From the NCBI GenBank assembly GCA_029249345.1, contig JAQWHM010000022.1, positions 1 through 64,000 of the forward strand: a stretch of 64,000 nt of DNA, given 5' to 3'. Each line of letters opens with the position of its first letter. Position 1 is the stretch's first letter. The stretch comes from UBA10348 sp002469915 (GTDB lineage: Bacteria; Bacteroidota; Rhodothermia; Rhodothermales; UBA10348). The notes beneath the pieces were generated by a model that was not told the DNA's origin, ran no database searches, and worked only from the letters and a program-made list of their open reading frames with translations. The translations under genes were made by a program, and so were the position numbers. Of this stretch, positions 53,920 to 63,181 are shown in pieces.

Positions 53920-54849
53920 TCAGATATACTCTGGGGTGAGCTCAACAAGGCAGCGCTCAAGTAGGTTTTTGGTCAGGGTAATGCCGTCGTATTCTCCGAC
54001 TTCACTGCCTTCATACTCAACGCCGACCCAACCGCGATATCCCGCGTCCAGAACGATACGCATGAGTCGCATATAATCCTTGTCGCGCTCGTTTCCTTCG
54101 GCATCAAAGTTATGACTTTTTGCGCTTACTGCGTGGGCAAATGGCATGAGCTCTTCCGTGCCCTGGTAGATATCGTACCAGCCCATTTCTTCGCCCATGT
54201 CAAAGTTTCCAAAGTCAGGTAGGGTGCCGCACATCGGTTTGTTTACCGTGCGCATGACTTCAGCCAGCCAGGCTCCATTCGACGAAATACCACCATGGTT
54301 TTCAACGATCACATTGATGTTCGCTTGTTCGCCATATTCGGTGAGTCGGCTCAGGCCATCTGCAGCTAGATTGCGTTGTGTGTTCCAATCGCCTTCGCTC
54401 GCAGCATTCACCCGAATGGAATGACAGTCGAGCTCGACGGCTACGTCTATCCAGCGGTAGTGGTTCTCAATGGCTGTGGTGCGTGCTTCCGCATCGGGGT
54501 CGCCCAAGCGGCCTTCGCCGTCACACATAATCAGCACGCTGGTCACCCCTTCAGCATCGCAAATTCCTTTTAGCTCTTGAATGTATCGAGGGTCTCTGGC
54601 CTCCTCCTTCATGAAGGCGTTTACGTATTCGACACCGTTGATTCCAAACGCCTCGCGGGCGATCACTGGAAACTCAAGGTTGGTCATTTCATTCGCAAAA
54701 AGCGCCTTGTGAAGGGACCACTGAGCTAGAGAAACCTTGAATAAAGGGGGCGGCGGAGCCACAAACTCTGAAGCGCATCCGGCGGGAAACAGGCTTATAC
54801 CCGCTGCCGTCATGGCAGATGATTTCATAAAATCGCGACGGTCCATCAT
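53920..54849 (-). CDS. Exported sugar phosphate isomerase/epimerase-like TIM-barrel protein
   Basis: 309 aa. The N-terminus MMDRRDFMKSSAMTAAGISLF has a twin-arginine motif followed by FPAGC, so export by Tat and lipid anchoring are likely. The body is an AP-endonuclease-2-like TIM barrel (VIVENHGGISSNG, GTLPDFGNF, WVGVEYEG), as in hydroxypyruvate isomerase and sugar epimerases. The start ATG at 54849 overlaps the transporter stop; the in-frame ATG at 54846 is equivalent. The substrate is unknown. It forms a unit with the MFS and DUF1080 genes, probably for a sugar derivative. Confidence 0.85.
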   Translation of the reverse strand: MMDRRDFMKSSAMTAAGISLFPAGCASEFVAPPPPLFKVSLAQWSLHKALFANEMTNLEFPVIAREAFGINGVEYVNAFMKEEARDPRYIQELKGICDAEGVTSVLIMCDGEGRLGDPDAEARTTAIENHYRWIDVAVELDCHSIRVNAASEGDWNTQRNLAADGLSRLTEYGEQANINVIVENHGGISSNGAWLAEVMRTVNKPMCGTLPDFGNFDMGEEMGWYDIYQGTEELMPFAHAVSAKSHNFDAEGNERDKDYMRLMRIVLDAGYRGWVGVEYEGSEVGEYDGITLTKNLLERCLVELTPEYI

Positions 54850-56066
54850 ACATTTACCTCTGAGGAATCGACCTCGTCTTTGAACATCAACAGGAAAAAT
54901 ACCATGATCACTGCTGCAAAAATGGCAGGGACCCACCAGAATGATTGCCAGGCAGTTGCAGTAAGTACCTCATTGCCGGCTTTGTAGAAGTTATTCAACC
55001 AGCCGGACACCTGCGCACCAATTAACATTCCAGCGCCAAGTGTTACAAATACGAGGAACCCTTGCGCTTGGCCCCTAATTTCGGGCGTTGATTTTTTATC
55101 GACATAAATCTGACCTGTTACGAAAAAGAAGTCATAACAGATACCGTGTAGAATAATGCCGAACATAATCATCCAAGCTACTCCCTCGGTGGCGGCGAAG
55201 GCAAACAGGGTATAGCGTAAAACCCACGCTGCCATCCCGACCAAGAGCATCCACTTCACGCCCAAACGGCGAAAGAAGAAGGGCATCAGTAGCATAAACA
55301 ACACTTCCGACATCTGTCCAAATGACATCTTGAAAGCCACATTTGAAATGGCAACATCATTGGCGAAGATCGGTGCAAAGTTGTAATACGTGGCTAAGGG
55401 AATACAGATGAGAAAAGAGGACAGAATGAAGACGTTGAAGGGCCTGCTATTTAGTTGGGCCAGAGCGTCTAATCCAAGAACTTCACGAACGGTAATTTTT
55501 CCTTTGTCTGCCGCAGGGGGAGGGGTGTGAGGCAGAGAAAAGCTGAACACACCCATGAGTAGACCCGAGATGCCAGCGACATAAAAAGGAACGGCTGTGG
55601 TTTCGGCTTTGAGGCCGAGGCTTACAAACACGCCAGCGACAATCCAGCCGATCGTTCCAAACACTCTGAGCAAGGGGAACTGCTTTTCCTGATCCGTAAT
55701 ATTGTGGAAGGCGAGCGTGTTCGTCAGGCCGATCGTGGGCATATAGCACAACATGTGGAAAGCCAGCAGCAGAATGAACGTGACTGGTGAGTCTACGGCG
55801 AAGGGCGCGGCCAGGATGGCCGCGCCACCCAAGATGTGCATAACGCCGAGCACTTTTTCTACGCTGAAGTAGCGATCAGCAATCATTCCCAGAAAGAAGG
55901 GAGAGATGACTGCGGCTAGCGGACCAACGGTATACGCCCAGTGGGAAATATCTCCCATACCATTTTCGCCCATGTAGATGCCAACGGTAACGTACCAGGC
56001 TCCCCAGACAAAGAACTGGAGAAACATCATGATGGAGAGGCGCGCAGTAGTCGAAGAGGTATTCAT
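54846..56066 (-). CDS. MFS transporter, nucleoside:H+ symporter (NupG/XapB-like) family
   Basis: 406 aa with about twelve membrane helices. MMFLQFFVWGAWYVTVGIYM at the start and the FVTGQIYVDKKSTPEIRGQAQG loop are typical of the nucleoside:proton symporter family. Relatives beside TIM-barrel isomerases and DUF1080 proteins often carry sugars rather than nucleosides. It overlaps the isomerase-like gene by 4 bp, so the two are co-translated. Confidence 0.88.
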   Translation of the reverse strand: MNTSSTTARLSIMMFLQFFVWGAWYVTVGIYMGENGMGDISHWAYTVGPLAAVISPFFLGMIADRYFSVEKVLGVMHILGGAAILAAPFAVDSPVTFILLLAFHMLCYMPTIGLTNTLAFHNITDQEKQFPLLRVFGTIGWIVAGVFVSLGLKAETTAVPFYVAGISGLLMGVFSFSLPHTPPPAADKGKITVREVLGLDALAQLNSRPFNVFILSSFLICIPLATYYNFAPIFANDVAISNVAFKMSFGQMSEVLFMLLMPFFFRRLGVKWMLLVGMAAWVLRYTLFAFAATEGVAWMIMFGIILHGICYDFFFVTGQIYVDKKSTPEIRGQAQGFLVFVTLGAGMLIGAQVSGWLNNFYKAGNEVLTATAWQSFWWVPAIFAAVIMVFFLLMFKDEVDSSEVNV

Positions 56067-56142
56067 AGGCTCCGAGAATGGGTGAAAGGACCGACCTATT
56101 TACCGCCCACAAAGGGAAATCTCAAGCCGTAGCGCAAATGAG

Positions 56143-58377
56143 CTACTTGATAAAGGTGTAGCTATACTTTAAAAGCAGTGTTCTTGCTGCTAGTCGGGGA
56201 GCAGTTGGCGTCTTTTCAAAGCGATCTAGGCGTATTCCTTCGTTGTAGACCAAAAAGAAATCATTTCCCTCTCTCGGGTTATATCGGAAACGGAAATTAC
56301 CCAATCCAAAGTCAGCGTCGGAACTGTATTGAACAAAACTGGATAGTGAAACCTTACGATTGAACGTAAAGCCCAGTTTTAGACGTACGGTATGGGCCTT
56401 GAAGGACTCCTTGCGCTCGCTGAATTGAACGTGATCATACTGATAGAAGCCGCTCAATTCGACCACTTTTGAAGCGGCCCATTTTGGAGTGGTATTGAAC
56501 GTAAAGCGATCACCATCGAAAAACTCGCCAAGCGTAATGGCGCTTGTTGCTTGCGCCGCTTTTCTGCCGGTGGACTCGTATCTGAACTTGGCTTCGTGAT
56601 AGGTATACCGCTTTTGGGGTATCTCAATGTCATCCGAAAGATCAAACGAGTCATCAAGGTTTTCAGTCCACCGAGTAATTCGAGCACCCAGATTTCCCTT
56701 GAGAGCGGTGGTGCCATCCCATTTTGCGGTGAGCTCGCGTGTCTGTAATGAGCCGTCGCTGTTATTTGAGATCAAATCTGCATACACGTTTGTTTCGTTT
56801 CGCTGAAACGTGTCGCCCTCTTGGCCAATGCGACCCCATCCGCCGTTCATTTTAACCTGGGAGTAGTCCTCTCTCATTTCGAATCCCATGTCCGGACGAT
56901 AGTCTTGACCTGCCCTGTTGAGTTCGAGTGAGTAGTTCATCCCATCGATGCTTTCGCGTCTGAGGTGGGCATTTAATCGGGTTGCATCGAATCCTGATTC
57001 TACTTCCTCGTCAAATGTGTGGACCGCGGCCAGCGTCAGGTAGTTCTCCTCTCTTAGGTTGAAGATGCCATCGGCCGCAACGCCGATGTTTCTTCCACCG
57101 TCTTCGTCTATGCGAGATGTTACCATGCCCCCCGCGTAAGATCGCGGGTTCAAAACCTGTCTGCGCAAACGTAATACACCAAAGTTCTCCATGGGAAGCC
57201 CACTTTCACGACCTGACTGCATGTTTAGTGCACCGACATCCCAGCGACCTATACGGCCTACGATCTTGGCTCCACCTAATAGAGGGACCATCGCATCGTC
57301 ATTGATGCCCACTTGCCGGGTATAGAAAAGGCGGTTAACGAGCCCAAAGTTTAGCTCAAAGTTGCTGGATCGTTCTTGAAAAAACAGGCGCTGTTCTGGG
57401 AAGAAAAGAGAAAACCTAGTGAGATTAACTTGCTGATCGTCGGCTTCTACCTGAGCAAAATCTGTGTTCACGGTTAGGTCCAGCGTAAGGTTGCTGGTTA
57501 AACCGACCTTGACGTCTAGGCCCACATCGAGAGTGGGTCCCTTTTCATTGACGTAAGCTGTTTCGGGATCATTTAACTCGTTCGTATTACTATGTCCTGC
57601 AAGGAGATAAGGCGTAATGTAGGTCGCTTTTTTTGCTTTCAGTTTCTCAAAAACTACTTCCTGGGCAACGCTTGGCTTGAAAAAGCTGAAGAACCCCCAT
57701 GAGCGCTGGCGTTCTGGATACACATGTATTTCGCCTTCGCTTGCAATAAATCTATATACCGCCAGTCCCATTTTGGTCATATCGGTAGACGTGTCAAAAC
57801 GGATGCTTGAAAGCGGGACTCTGATTTCGGCATCCCATCCATGATCACCAACGCTTGTTTCGGCATCCCAGAACGTGTTCCAGGACAGGTTCATCGGAAT
57901 GTCTCCTTGGGCATCATTGAAGACCGAATTATCGATGCGTACACCGGATGCAGATACAATAAACATCAAGACATTTTCCTTGTCATTGAAGGTATCTAGC
58001 ATCAATGCTACCTGATCATAACTGGCCTCCCACGCATCGCGTTTGTAGGTCGTCGCGGCAATGTTGGTGGGGTCAGGATCGTAACACTTACATGAGAAAT
58101 AGATGTAGTCATCATCATATGCCACACGAAACTCAGTATCCCGGGTCGCAGGTGCGCCATAAGAAGGGCCATACACATGCCAAGGAATGGGTGTGACTGT
58201 AGACCAGATGGCTTCGTCTATTTTGCCATCAATGGCGATTTCTCCTTCAATGCGTTGAATCTGAACGGGCGTTTCGCTGCGAAACGTATGATCCTTGAAC
58301 GAAGCATATTGGGCAAATAGGGGAGTGCTCATCGAGCATAGCGCGACGACAATCAAAAAGAAGAATATGCGTTTCAA
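56143..58377 (-). CDS. DUF5916 outer-membrane barrel with N-terminal CBM9-like domain
   Basis: 744 aa. Signal peptide (about 1-23, ending PLFAQ). The N-terminal CBM9-type domain (IEGEIAIDGKIDEAIWS, DTEFRVAYDDDYIYFSCKCYD) runs to about residue 215. DUF5916 follows, with PEQRLFFQERSSNFELN, FYTRQVG and many alternating beta strands that end in an aromatic-rich C-terminus, as in an outer-membrane barrel. The role is unknown; carbohydrate or peptide uptake has been supposed for the family. It is a single gene. Confidence 0.85.
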   Translation of the reverse strand: MKRIFFFLIVVALCSMSTPLFAQYASFKDHTFRSETPVQIQRIEGEIAIDGKIDEAIWSTVTPIPWHVYGPSYGAPATRDTEFRVAYDDDYIYFSCKCYDPDPTNIAATTYKRDAWEASYDQVALMLDTFNDKENVLMFIVSASGVRIDNSVFNDAQGDIPMNLSWNTFWDAETSVGDHGWDAEIRVPLSSIRFDTSTDMTKMGLAVYRFIASEGEIHVYPERQRSWGFFSFFKPSVAQEVVFEKLKAKKATYITPYLLAGHSNTNELNDPETAYVNEKGPTLDVGLDVKVGLTSNLTLDLTVNTDFAQVEADDQQVNLTRFSLFFPEQRLFFQERSSNFELNFGLVNRLFYTRQVGINDDAMVPLLGGAKIVGRIGRWDVGALNMQSGRESGLPMENFGVLRLRRQVLNPRSYAGGMVTSRIDEDGGRNIGVAADGIFNLREENYLTLAAVHTFDEEVESGFDATRLNAHLRRESIDGMNYSLELNRAGQDYRPDMGFEMREDYSQVKMNGGWGRIGQEGDTFQRNETNVYADLISNNSDGSLQTRELTAKWDGTTALKGNLGARITRWTENLDDSFDLSDDIEIPQKRYTYHEAKFRYESTGRKAAQATSAITLGEFFDGDRFTFNTTPKWAASKVVELSGFYQYDHVQFSERKESFKAHTVRLKLGFTFNRKVSLSSFVQYSSDADFGLGNFRFRYNPREGNDFFLVYNEGIRLDRFEKTPTAPRLAARTLLLKYSYTFIK

Positions 58378-58447
58378 GGCAGCGGTAGGTAGTTAGAGGG
58401 ACCTTAAAACTACAACTTTTCAGCTATTCCACAAGCAGGCTGACTCC

Positions 58448-58915
58448 CTACGGCATGGCTGCCCAACACTCTACCTCGATAGCTGCTCCGAGGGCTAGAC
58501 CGTCGGCACCAAATGCGGACCGGGCTGGTTTAGGTCCAGGGAAGTACTCGACATAGATTTCATTGAAGGCTCCCCATTGTGCAATGTCATCGATCATAAC
58601 TGTACATTTGACCACGTTTTCTAGACTGGATCCTAGTTCTTCAAGGGTAGCCTTGATATTGTCCATGACTTGGCGGGATTCTGGCAGGATGCCACCCTCG
58701 ATAAGCTGACCCGTTTCGGGGACTGTGCCGATTTTTCCAGAGAGAAACAGCATGTTTCCAACGCGTACTCCCGAGGAAAAAGGTCCCTCTGAATTGGAGG
58801 ACGGAGTCATCAAATACTCCACAAGGGGAGACTCCATCACAGGTTCTTCGGCAGTCATTTGGTCTGTCTGACATCCGAATAGCGATAAAACAAGCAGGGT
58901 TAAGAGATACTTCAT
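58448..58915 (-). CDS. RidA/YjgF-family protein with lipoprotein signal
   Basis: 155 aa. The RidA fold (about 28-155) has FSSGVRVGNMLFLSGKIG, SRQVMDNIKATLEELGSSLENVVKCTVMI, and the C-terminal PARSAFGADGLALGAAIEVEC. The arginine that binds substrate in RidA is within this last segment (PARSAF). RidA enzymes deaminate reactive enamines in the cytosol, but this one begins with MKYLLTLLVLSLFGC, a lipoprotein signal, so it should be envelope-anchored. It lies 60 bp from the M20 hydrolase on the same strand. Confidence 0.88.
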   Translation of the reverse strand: MKYLLTLLVLSLFGCQTDQMTAEEPVMESPLVEYLMTPSSNSEGPFSSGVRVGNMLFLSGKIGTVPETGQLIEGGILPESRQVMDNIKATLEELGSSLENVVKCTVMIDDIAQWGAFNEIYVEYFPGPKPARSAFGADGLALGAAIEVECWAAMP

Positions 58916-58975
58916 GATCGGTAGGGTGTTGGTGGGATTAGTGCGATAGTGGGGTCATTCGTTCGTAAACCTATT

Positions 58976-60268
58976 CTACTGCATAGATGCCTGATCCATA
59001 TAGTCTAGCGTCAGATTCAATAGTGTTCGAACACCGAGCTTCATCCCCGACTCATCGATATAGAAATCTGGCGTGTGATGGGAGACTTTTACATCGGCAG
59101 GTACATCTAAGGGCTTACCTCCCAGAAAGAGAAATAGTCCGGGCGCTTCACGGGCAAAGAAGGAGAAATCTTCGGCGCCTGTTACCGCTTCAATCTGAAC
59201 TACGTTTTCGTCCCCAGCCGTCCGTTTAAGCGTAGGCAACATTTGGTCGGTCAGCGTTGGGTCGTTGTATGTGACCGGATAATGGGCTGAGTAGGGGAGT
59301 TGTATTTCCGCTATGGCACCATTTGACGTCGCCGTGCTGTTCACGATGGTCCGAAAACGCTTATGTAGTTGGATGCGCATCTCAGGATCAAAGGTGCGAA
59401 TCGTGCCCAACATCTCAAGTTCTTCCGGAATGATATTCGAGCGTACTCCACCGTGAATTGAGCCTATCGTTACCACTGCAGCAGCTTTTGTGAGTCGCAA
59501 GCTGCGACTCACAATCGTCTGAAGATTATTTATGATTTGGGCAGAAGTCACAATCGGATCGATACCCAACCAAGGGGCCGAACCGTGGGCCTGTTTTCCT
59601 TTCAGCACGATTCGAAAATCGTCTACTGCAGCCATCATGCCCATGGGTTTGTACTCAATCGTGCCCACATACGTACCGGCTCCGATGTGTAGACCAAATA
59701 CCACGTCCACCCCTTCCATCACGCCCTCTTTCACCATGAGTTCGGCGCCACCTTCTTCCCCGGGAGGTGATCCTTCTTCAGCAGGTTGGAAAATGAACTT
59801 AACCGTGCCGTGGAGATCTTCGCGCATGCCGGCCAGGGCCTCTGCCGCCCCCATGAGCATTGCAATATGTGTGTCGTGACCGCAGGCATGCATTACAGGC
59901 ACTTCTTCACCACGGTACAAGCTGGTCACTTCAGATTTAAAGTCCAGGTCCACCCGTTCTTTTACAGGCAGTGCGTCCATATCTGCTCTGAGCGCAACAG
60001 TGGGTCCGGGGTGTGCCCCTTTCAGCAGGCCGATTACTCCAGTGTGAGCCACTTCGGTCGTAACTTCCATGCCAAGCGAGGCCAAATGCTCGGCTACGAT
60101 GCCAGCCGTTCGGAATTCTCGGTTAGACAGCTCTGGATGTTGATGAAAGTCTCGTCGCCACTCAATGACTTTCGGTTCAAGCGCGTCGGCAATCTGGTCG
60201 ACGAGTTGTTGCCCGGAAGCAGGGAGCACGATTAGTGCGAAAAAGAAAACAGATAATAATCGGTTCAT
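58976..60268 (-). CDS. Exported M20D-type amidohydrolase/peptidase
   Basis: 430 aa from the ATG at 60268, where a signal peptide begins (MNRLLSVFFFALIVLPASG); the open frame runs 18 codons upstream. The M20 metal site is seen in DFHQHPELSNRE, MHACGHDTHIAMLMGAAEAL and PAEEGSPPGEEGG. The family removes acyl or peptide groups from amino acids (hippurate, N-acyl amino acids, aminobenzoyl-glutamate). The signal indicates a periplasmic enzyme. It is probably transcribed with the lipoprotein RidA. Confidence 0.9.
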   Translation of the reverse strand: MNRLLSVFFFALIVLPASGQQLVDQIADALEPKVIEWRRDFHQHPELSNREFRTAGIVAEHLASLGMEVTTEVAHTGVIGLLKGAHPGPTVALRADMDALPVKERVDLDFKSEVTSLYRGEEVPVMHACGHDTHIAMLMGAAEALAGMREDLHGTVKFIFQPAEEGSPPGEEGGAELMVKEGVMEGVDVVFGLHIGAGTYVGTIEYKPMGMMAAVDDFRIVLKGKQAHGSAPWLGIDPIVTSAQIINNLQTIVSRSLRLTKAAAVVTIGSIHGGVRSNIIPEELEMLGTIRTFDPEMRIQLHKRFRTIVNSTATSNGAIAEIQLPYSAHYPVTYNDPTLTDQMLPTLKRTAGDENVVQIEAVTGAEDFSFFAREAPGLFLFLGGKPLDVPADVKVSHHTPDFYIDESGMKLGVRTLLNLTLDYMDQASMQ

Positions 60269-60339
60269 GGGCCTTTCGGGATTCAGATGGATCCGAAAAG
60301 AACGCCTACACCGAGGTGGCAATCAAGAAAGCCTGTGGA

Positions 60340-60663
60340 CTAATCAATTTTCTCTAGCTTGACGGCCGTGCCGTATGCTAATAGTTCAGCGGCACCACTC
60401 ATGACTTGGCTAGTCACAAAACGCATGTTGATTACAGCATCTGCACCCAAGTTTTGAGCGTCCCATTCCATGCGCTGTAGAGCCGCATTTCGGGCTTCAG
60501 TCAGCATCTCTGTGTACTCTTTAATTTCACCGCCGATCAGCATGCGAAAGCTGGCCAAAATGTCTTTACCAATATGCTTGGCTCGTATCGTATTGCCGCG
60601 GGCAATACCTATGGTTTCCGTGACTTTATAACCGGAAATACTATCTGTAGTTACTACAATCAT
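60340..60663 (-). CDS. YbjQ/UPF0145 family protein
   Basis: 107 aa, the heavy-metal-binding-domain family (DUF74). MIVVTTDSISGYKVTETIGIARG, ARNAALQRMEWDAQNLGADAVINMRF and the C-terminal YGTAVKLE match it closely. It forms pentameric assemblies by family knowledge; the physiological role is unclear. It overlaps the upstream small membrane protein gene by 4 bp. Confidence 0.92.
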   Translation of the reverse strand: MIVVTTDSISGYKVTETIGIARGNTIRAKHIGKDILASFRMLIGGEIKEYTEMLTEARNAALQRMEWDAQNLGADAVINMRFVTSQVMSGAAELLAYGTAVKLEKID

Positions 60664-60914
60664 GACACGTTTGGTTTATGAGGATCGTCTTTCAGGGACG
60701 CGTCTTCCTCACGCGCGGCCCAACGTTCTCCCAGAAGAGAAATGAATAAAACAACGAGGCCGATGCTTGCGACAACGCCTCCTATTTGAAGCTGAATAGG
60801 TAAGTACCAGAACCATTCTAGCAGCTTTCGTAGTGGTTCTACGACGTAGGAAAGGGCGGTCAGGATGCCGATCCCGATCATAACAATTCCCAATGTTCTG
60901 AAGTGCTGGTACAT
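60660..60914 (-). CDS. Small membrane protein, two helices
   Basis: 84 aa. Helices at about 8-27 (LGIVMIGIGILTALSYVV) and 42-61 (IGGVVASIGLVVLFISLLGE), then a charged tail ending in SLKDDPHKPNVS. It resembles the neighbour at 60923 in its second helix and tail (F-x-S-L-x-x-E-R and a SLKD/SLRD end). Family unknown. It overlaps the ybjQ-like gene by 4 bp. Confidence 0.75.
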   Translation of the reverse strand: MYQHFRTLGIVMIGIGILTALSYVVEPLRKLLEWFWYLPIQLQIGGVVASIGLVVLFISLLGERWAAREEDASLKDDPHKPNVS

Positions 60915-60922
60915 ATTAATGT

Positions 60923-61183
60923 TTAGTCTCGAAGGCTCCTCTCGTTCCGTGCGTCTTGAATCCGTTCTAGGATGAGAGAAGCAAAGATGAAAAGCAGTCC
61001 AGAAATCGAGAGCGCAAGTGAGACGATTATCTTGGTTGGAATATCAACTGCGAGTAGCAGGTTGAGCAAGCGCATGACTCCCCGGTAGGCTAGATAGCCT
61101 GCGCAGAAATAGGCTCCTAGACGCCACAGAATCAGACCGACTTGGGTCGAAAGATGGGTGAAATGGGTAGGTGGTTTCTGCAT
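60923..61183 (-). CDS. Small membrane protein, paralogue-like neighbour
   Basis: 86 aa. Helices at about 17-39 and 50-70 (IIVSLALSISGLLFIFASLI), then a charged tail, LERIQDARNERSLRD. It is 8 bp upstream of the 84-aa gene and first in the three-gene unit with the YbjQ-like protein. No family recognised. Confidence 0.75.
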   Translation of the reverse strand: MQKPPTHFTHLSTQVGLILWRLGAYFCAGYLAYRGVMRLLNLLLAVDIPTKIIVSLALSISGLLFIFASLILERIQDARNERSLRD

Positions 61184-61248
61184 GAGTTATCGACTTTCGA
61201 TTAACTCCAAATTGTGCGTATGATGCCGTGGAATAGATACCGATCTAT

Positions 61249-62322
61249 CTAGGATAATGCAGCTTCAGCATCAATTTTTTCACGAATGGACCCACCGTAC
61301 ATGAACCAGACGGCCATGAAAAGGGCTGCAACGATTGGGCCAATAATAAATCCGACGGCACCGAAGAGGAAAATGCCTCCCAGTGTACTGATGAGCACCA
61401 ACAAATCGGGCATTTTTGCATCTTTTCCAACCAGTCTGGGGCGTAGAAAGTTGTCTATGGTTCCCACGATGAGTACACACCAAAGTGTGAAGGTCATCGC
61501 CACCCAAAATGGGCCTTGAGCAAACAGAAAGACAGCAGTCGGAATCCATACGATGGCAGAGCCAATAGCAGGGATGAGGGATAGGACTACCATCACGGTA
61601 GTCCAGAATGCCCATCCTGGAATGCCAACGACTAAGAATGCGACTCCAGCGAGGCCACCTTGTATAATTCCGATCACCAATGATCCTTTGAGAACAGCTC
61701 CCGCAACGGACACGATTTTCTCGACTAACTCCTGCTTTGGGTACTCCGGAAGAGGCACATAGCCAAGGAGCCGATTCATCAAGTGGGTACCGTCCTTGAT
61801 GAAGAAGAACATGGCATACAGCATGACAAAGAGCTGTAGAAAAAAAGCTGCCGTACCTCGGGACACTTCGACGACACTATTGGCCAAAAACTGCCCGGTC
61901 GCAGTAGCAAATTCACTCAACTTGGAAAGGAGTTCGGCCTGTTCTGGAAGTAGGCTCCCAATCAATGGGTAGGTCGCCAATAAGTCGTCCCATGAGCCCG
62001 CTTGCGCAATTTGGGATTCTATCCATGGTCTGGCAGCCTGACTTATGTCTACGGCTTGTTTAGCTACAATACTGAGGAATCCGAACACGGGAATCCCAAT
62101 TACAACGATTAAGAACAGTAAAGTTAAGGTGGCTGCGAGGCCTTCTCTTCCTCCACATTTCTTCGTCGTATACCGCTGGAAGGGCATAGCCATTGCGCTA
62201 AAAATGGCTGCCAAAAAAAGCGTTATTAGAAAGCCCCTCACCATCCACAAAAAAAGTAGAGAGATGGCAATGACCATAAAAAACAGAAATCTGCGCTGAG
62301 TACGGTCCAGGTTTGAGGACAT
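61249..62322 (-). CDS. AI-2E family transporter
   Basis: 357 aa with about eight membrane helices, PF01594 type (formerly YdiK/PerM/TqsA). FFLQLFVMLYAMFFFIKDG, VIGIIQGGLAGVAFLVVGIP and NFLRPRLVGKDAKMPDLLVLISTLGGIFLFGAVG are the characteristic segments. The family includes the AI-2 exporter TqsA and Na+/H+ antiporters, so the substrate is not known. It is divergent from the phosphate genes. Confidence 0.92.
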   Translation of the reverse strand: MSSNLDRTQRRFLFFMVIAISLLFLWMVRGFLITLFLAAIFSAMAMPFQRYTTKKCGGREGLAATLTLLFLIVVIGIPVFGFLSIVAKQAVDISQAARPWIESQIAQAGSWDDLLATYPLIGSLLPEQAELLSKLSEFATATGQFLANSVVEVSRGTAAFFLQLFVMLYAMFFFIKDGTHLMNRLLGYVPLPEYPKQELVEKIVSVAGAVLKGSLVIGIIQGGLAGVAFLVVGIPGWAFWTTVMVVLSLIPAIGSAIVWIPTAVFLFAQGPFWVAMTFTLWCVLIVGTIDNFLRPRLVGKDAKMPDLLVLISTLGGIFLFGAVGFIIGPIVAALFMAVWFMYGGSIREKIDAEAALS

Positions 62323-62466
62323 GGGGAAATCTGATAGTTGCGGTGCGGTAATGTCATATGAATATAGTGCGCATCCCGCCTAAAGTGTGGTTTCAAAGTT
62401 GATCGTAGCCATTTGCTAACCGACTTTTAAGGGTAAGGTGTCCGGAATATTTAATGAGGTCATATC

Positions 62467-63150
62467 ATGTTAGGGACCAGCCCATTGAGCCGTCTGTTTG
62501 GTAAAAATCCATTCAGTTTATTGAAGCAGCATATGCGCGTATCCCTCGCATGCGCTGAAGAATTGCCGGATCTTTTTAAGGCGCTGGAAGCGGGTGACCA
62601 AGCGAAGGTTGCTGAGCTGAAAGACAGCATTTTCAAGCTAGAAGCTGATGCTGATCTTCTTCATCGGGAAGTGCGACAGAATCTGCCACGTACTTTCATG
62701 CTCCCAGTTAATCGTCGTGACCTTCTGGACCTGCTCGAAATGCAGGATAAGATTGCCGATGTGACTCAGGATATTGTCGGTCTTTTATTCGAACGGCAGA
62801 TGGCTTTACCCGAGGGTATCAAGGACCATATTCACCCCTATGTGGAAGATTGCCTGAACGTAGTCCGACACGGCGCCTCCATTATTGAAGAAATGGACGA
62901 ATTGCTGGAAACTGGATTCTCGGGCCCTGAGGCCGATAAAGTCAGTGCGATGATCGATGAGTTGAATACGATTGAAGATCAATCCGACGAAAGTGGCATT
63001 GCGATATCAAGCGCCTTGTTCAAATTCGAGGACCAAATGAACCCCGTATCAGTCATTTTCTGGCATCGACTGATTGAGTGGATCGGAGACACAGCGGATT
63101 ATGCGGAAGCTGTAGGAAATCGTCTCCGTCTTATGATAAGCGCCCGTTAG
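62467..63150 (+). CDS. PhoU-like DUF47/TIGR00153 protein
   Basis: 227 aa, all-helical. LLHREVRQNLPRTFMLPVNRRDLLDLLEMQDKIAD is the DUF47 core, with acidic residues suited to metal clusters. Such proteins partner low-affinity Pit phosphate transporters, and here pit starts 31 bp downstream. It probably modulates phosphate uptake at the inner face of the membrane. Confidence 0.93.
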   Translation: MLGTSPLSRLFGKNPFSLLKQHMRVSLACAEELPDLFKALEAGDQAKVAELKDSIFKLEADADLLHREVRQNLPRTFMLPVNRRDLLDLLEMQDKIADVTQDIVGLLFERQMALPEGIKDHIHPYVEDCLNVVRHGASIIEEMDELLETGFSGPEADKVSAMIDELNTIEDQSDESGIAISSALFKFEDQMNPVSVIFWHRLIEWIGDTADYAEAVGNRLRLMISAR

Positions 63151-63181
63151 TCTCCCCACTTGATTTAACCGTCTCATCACT

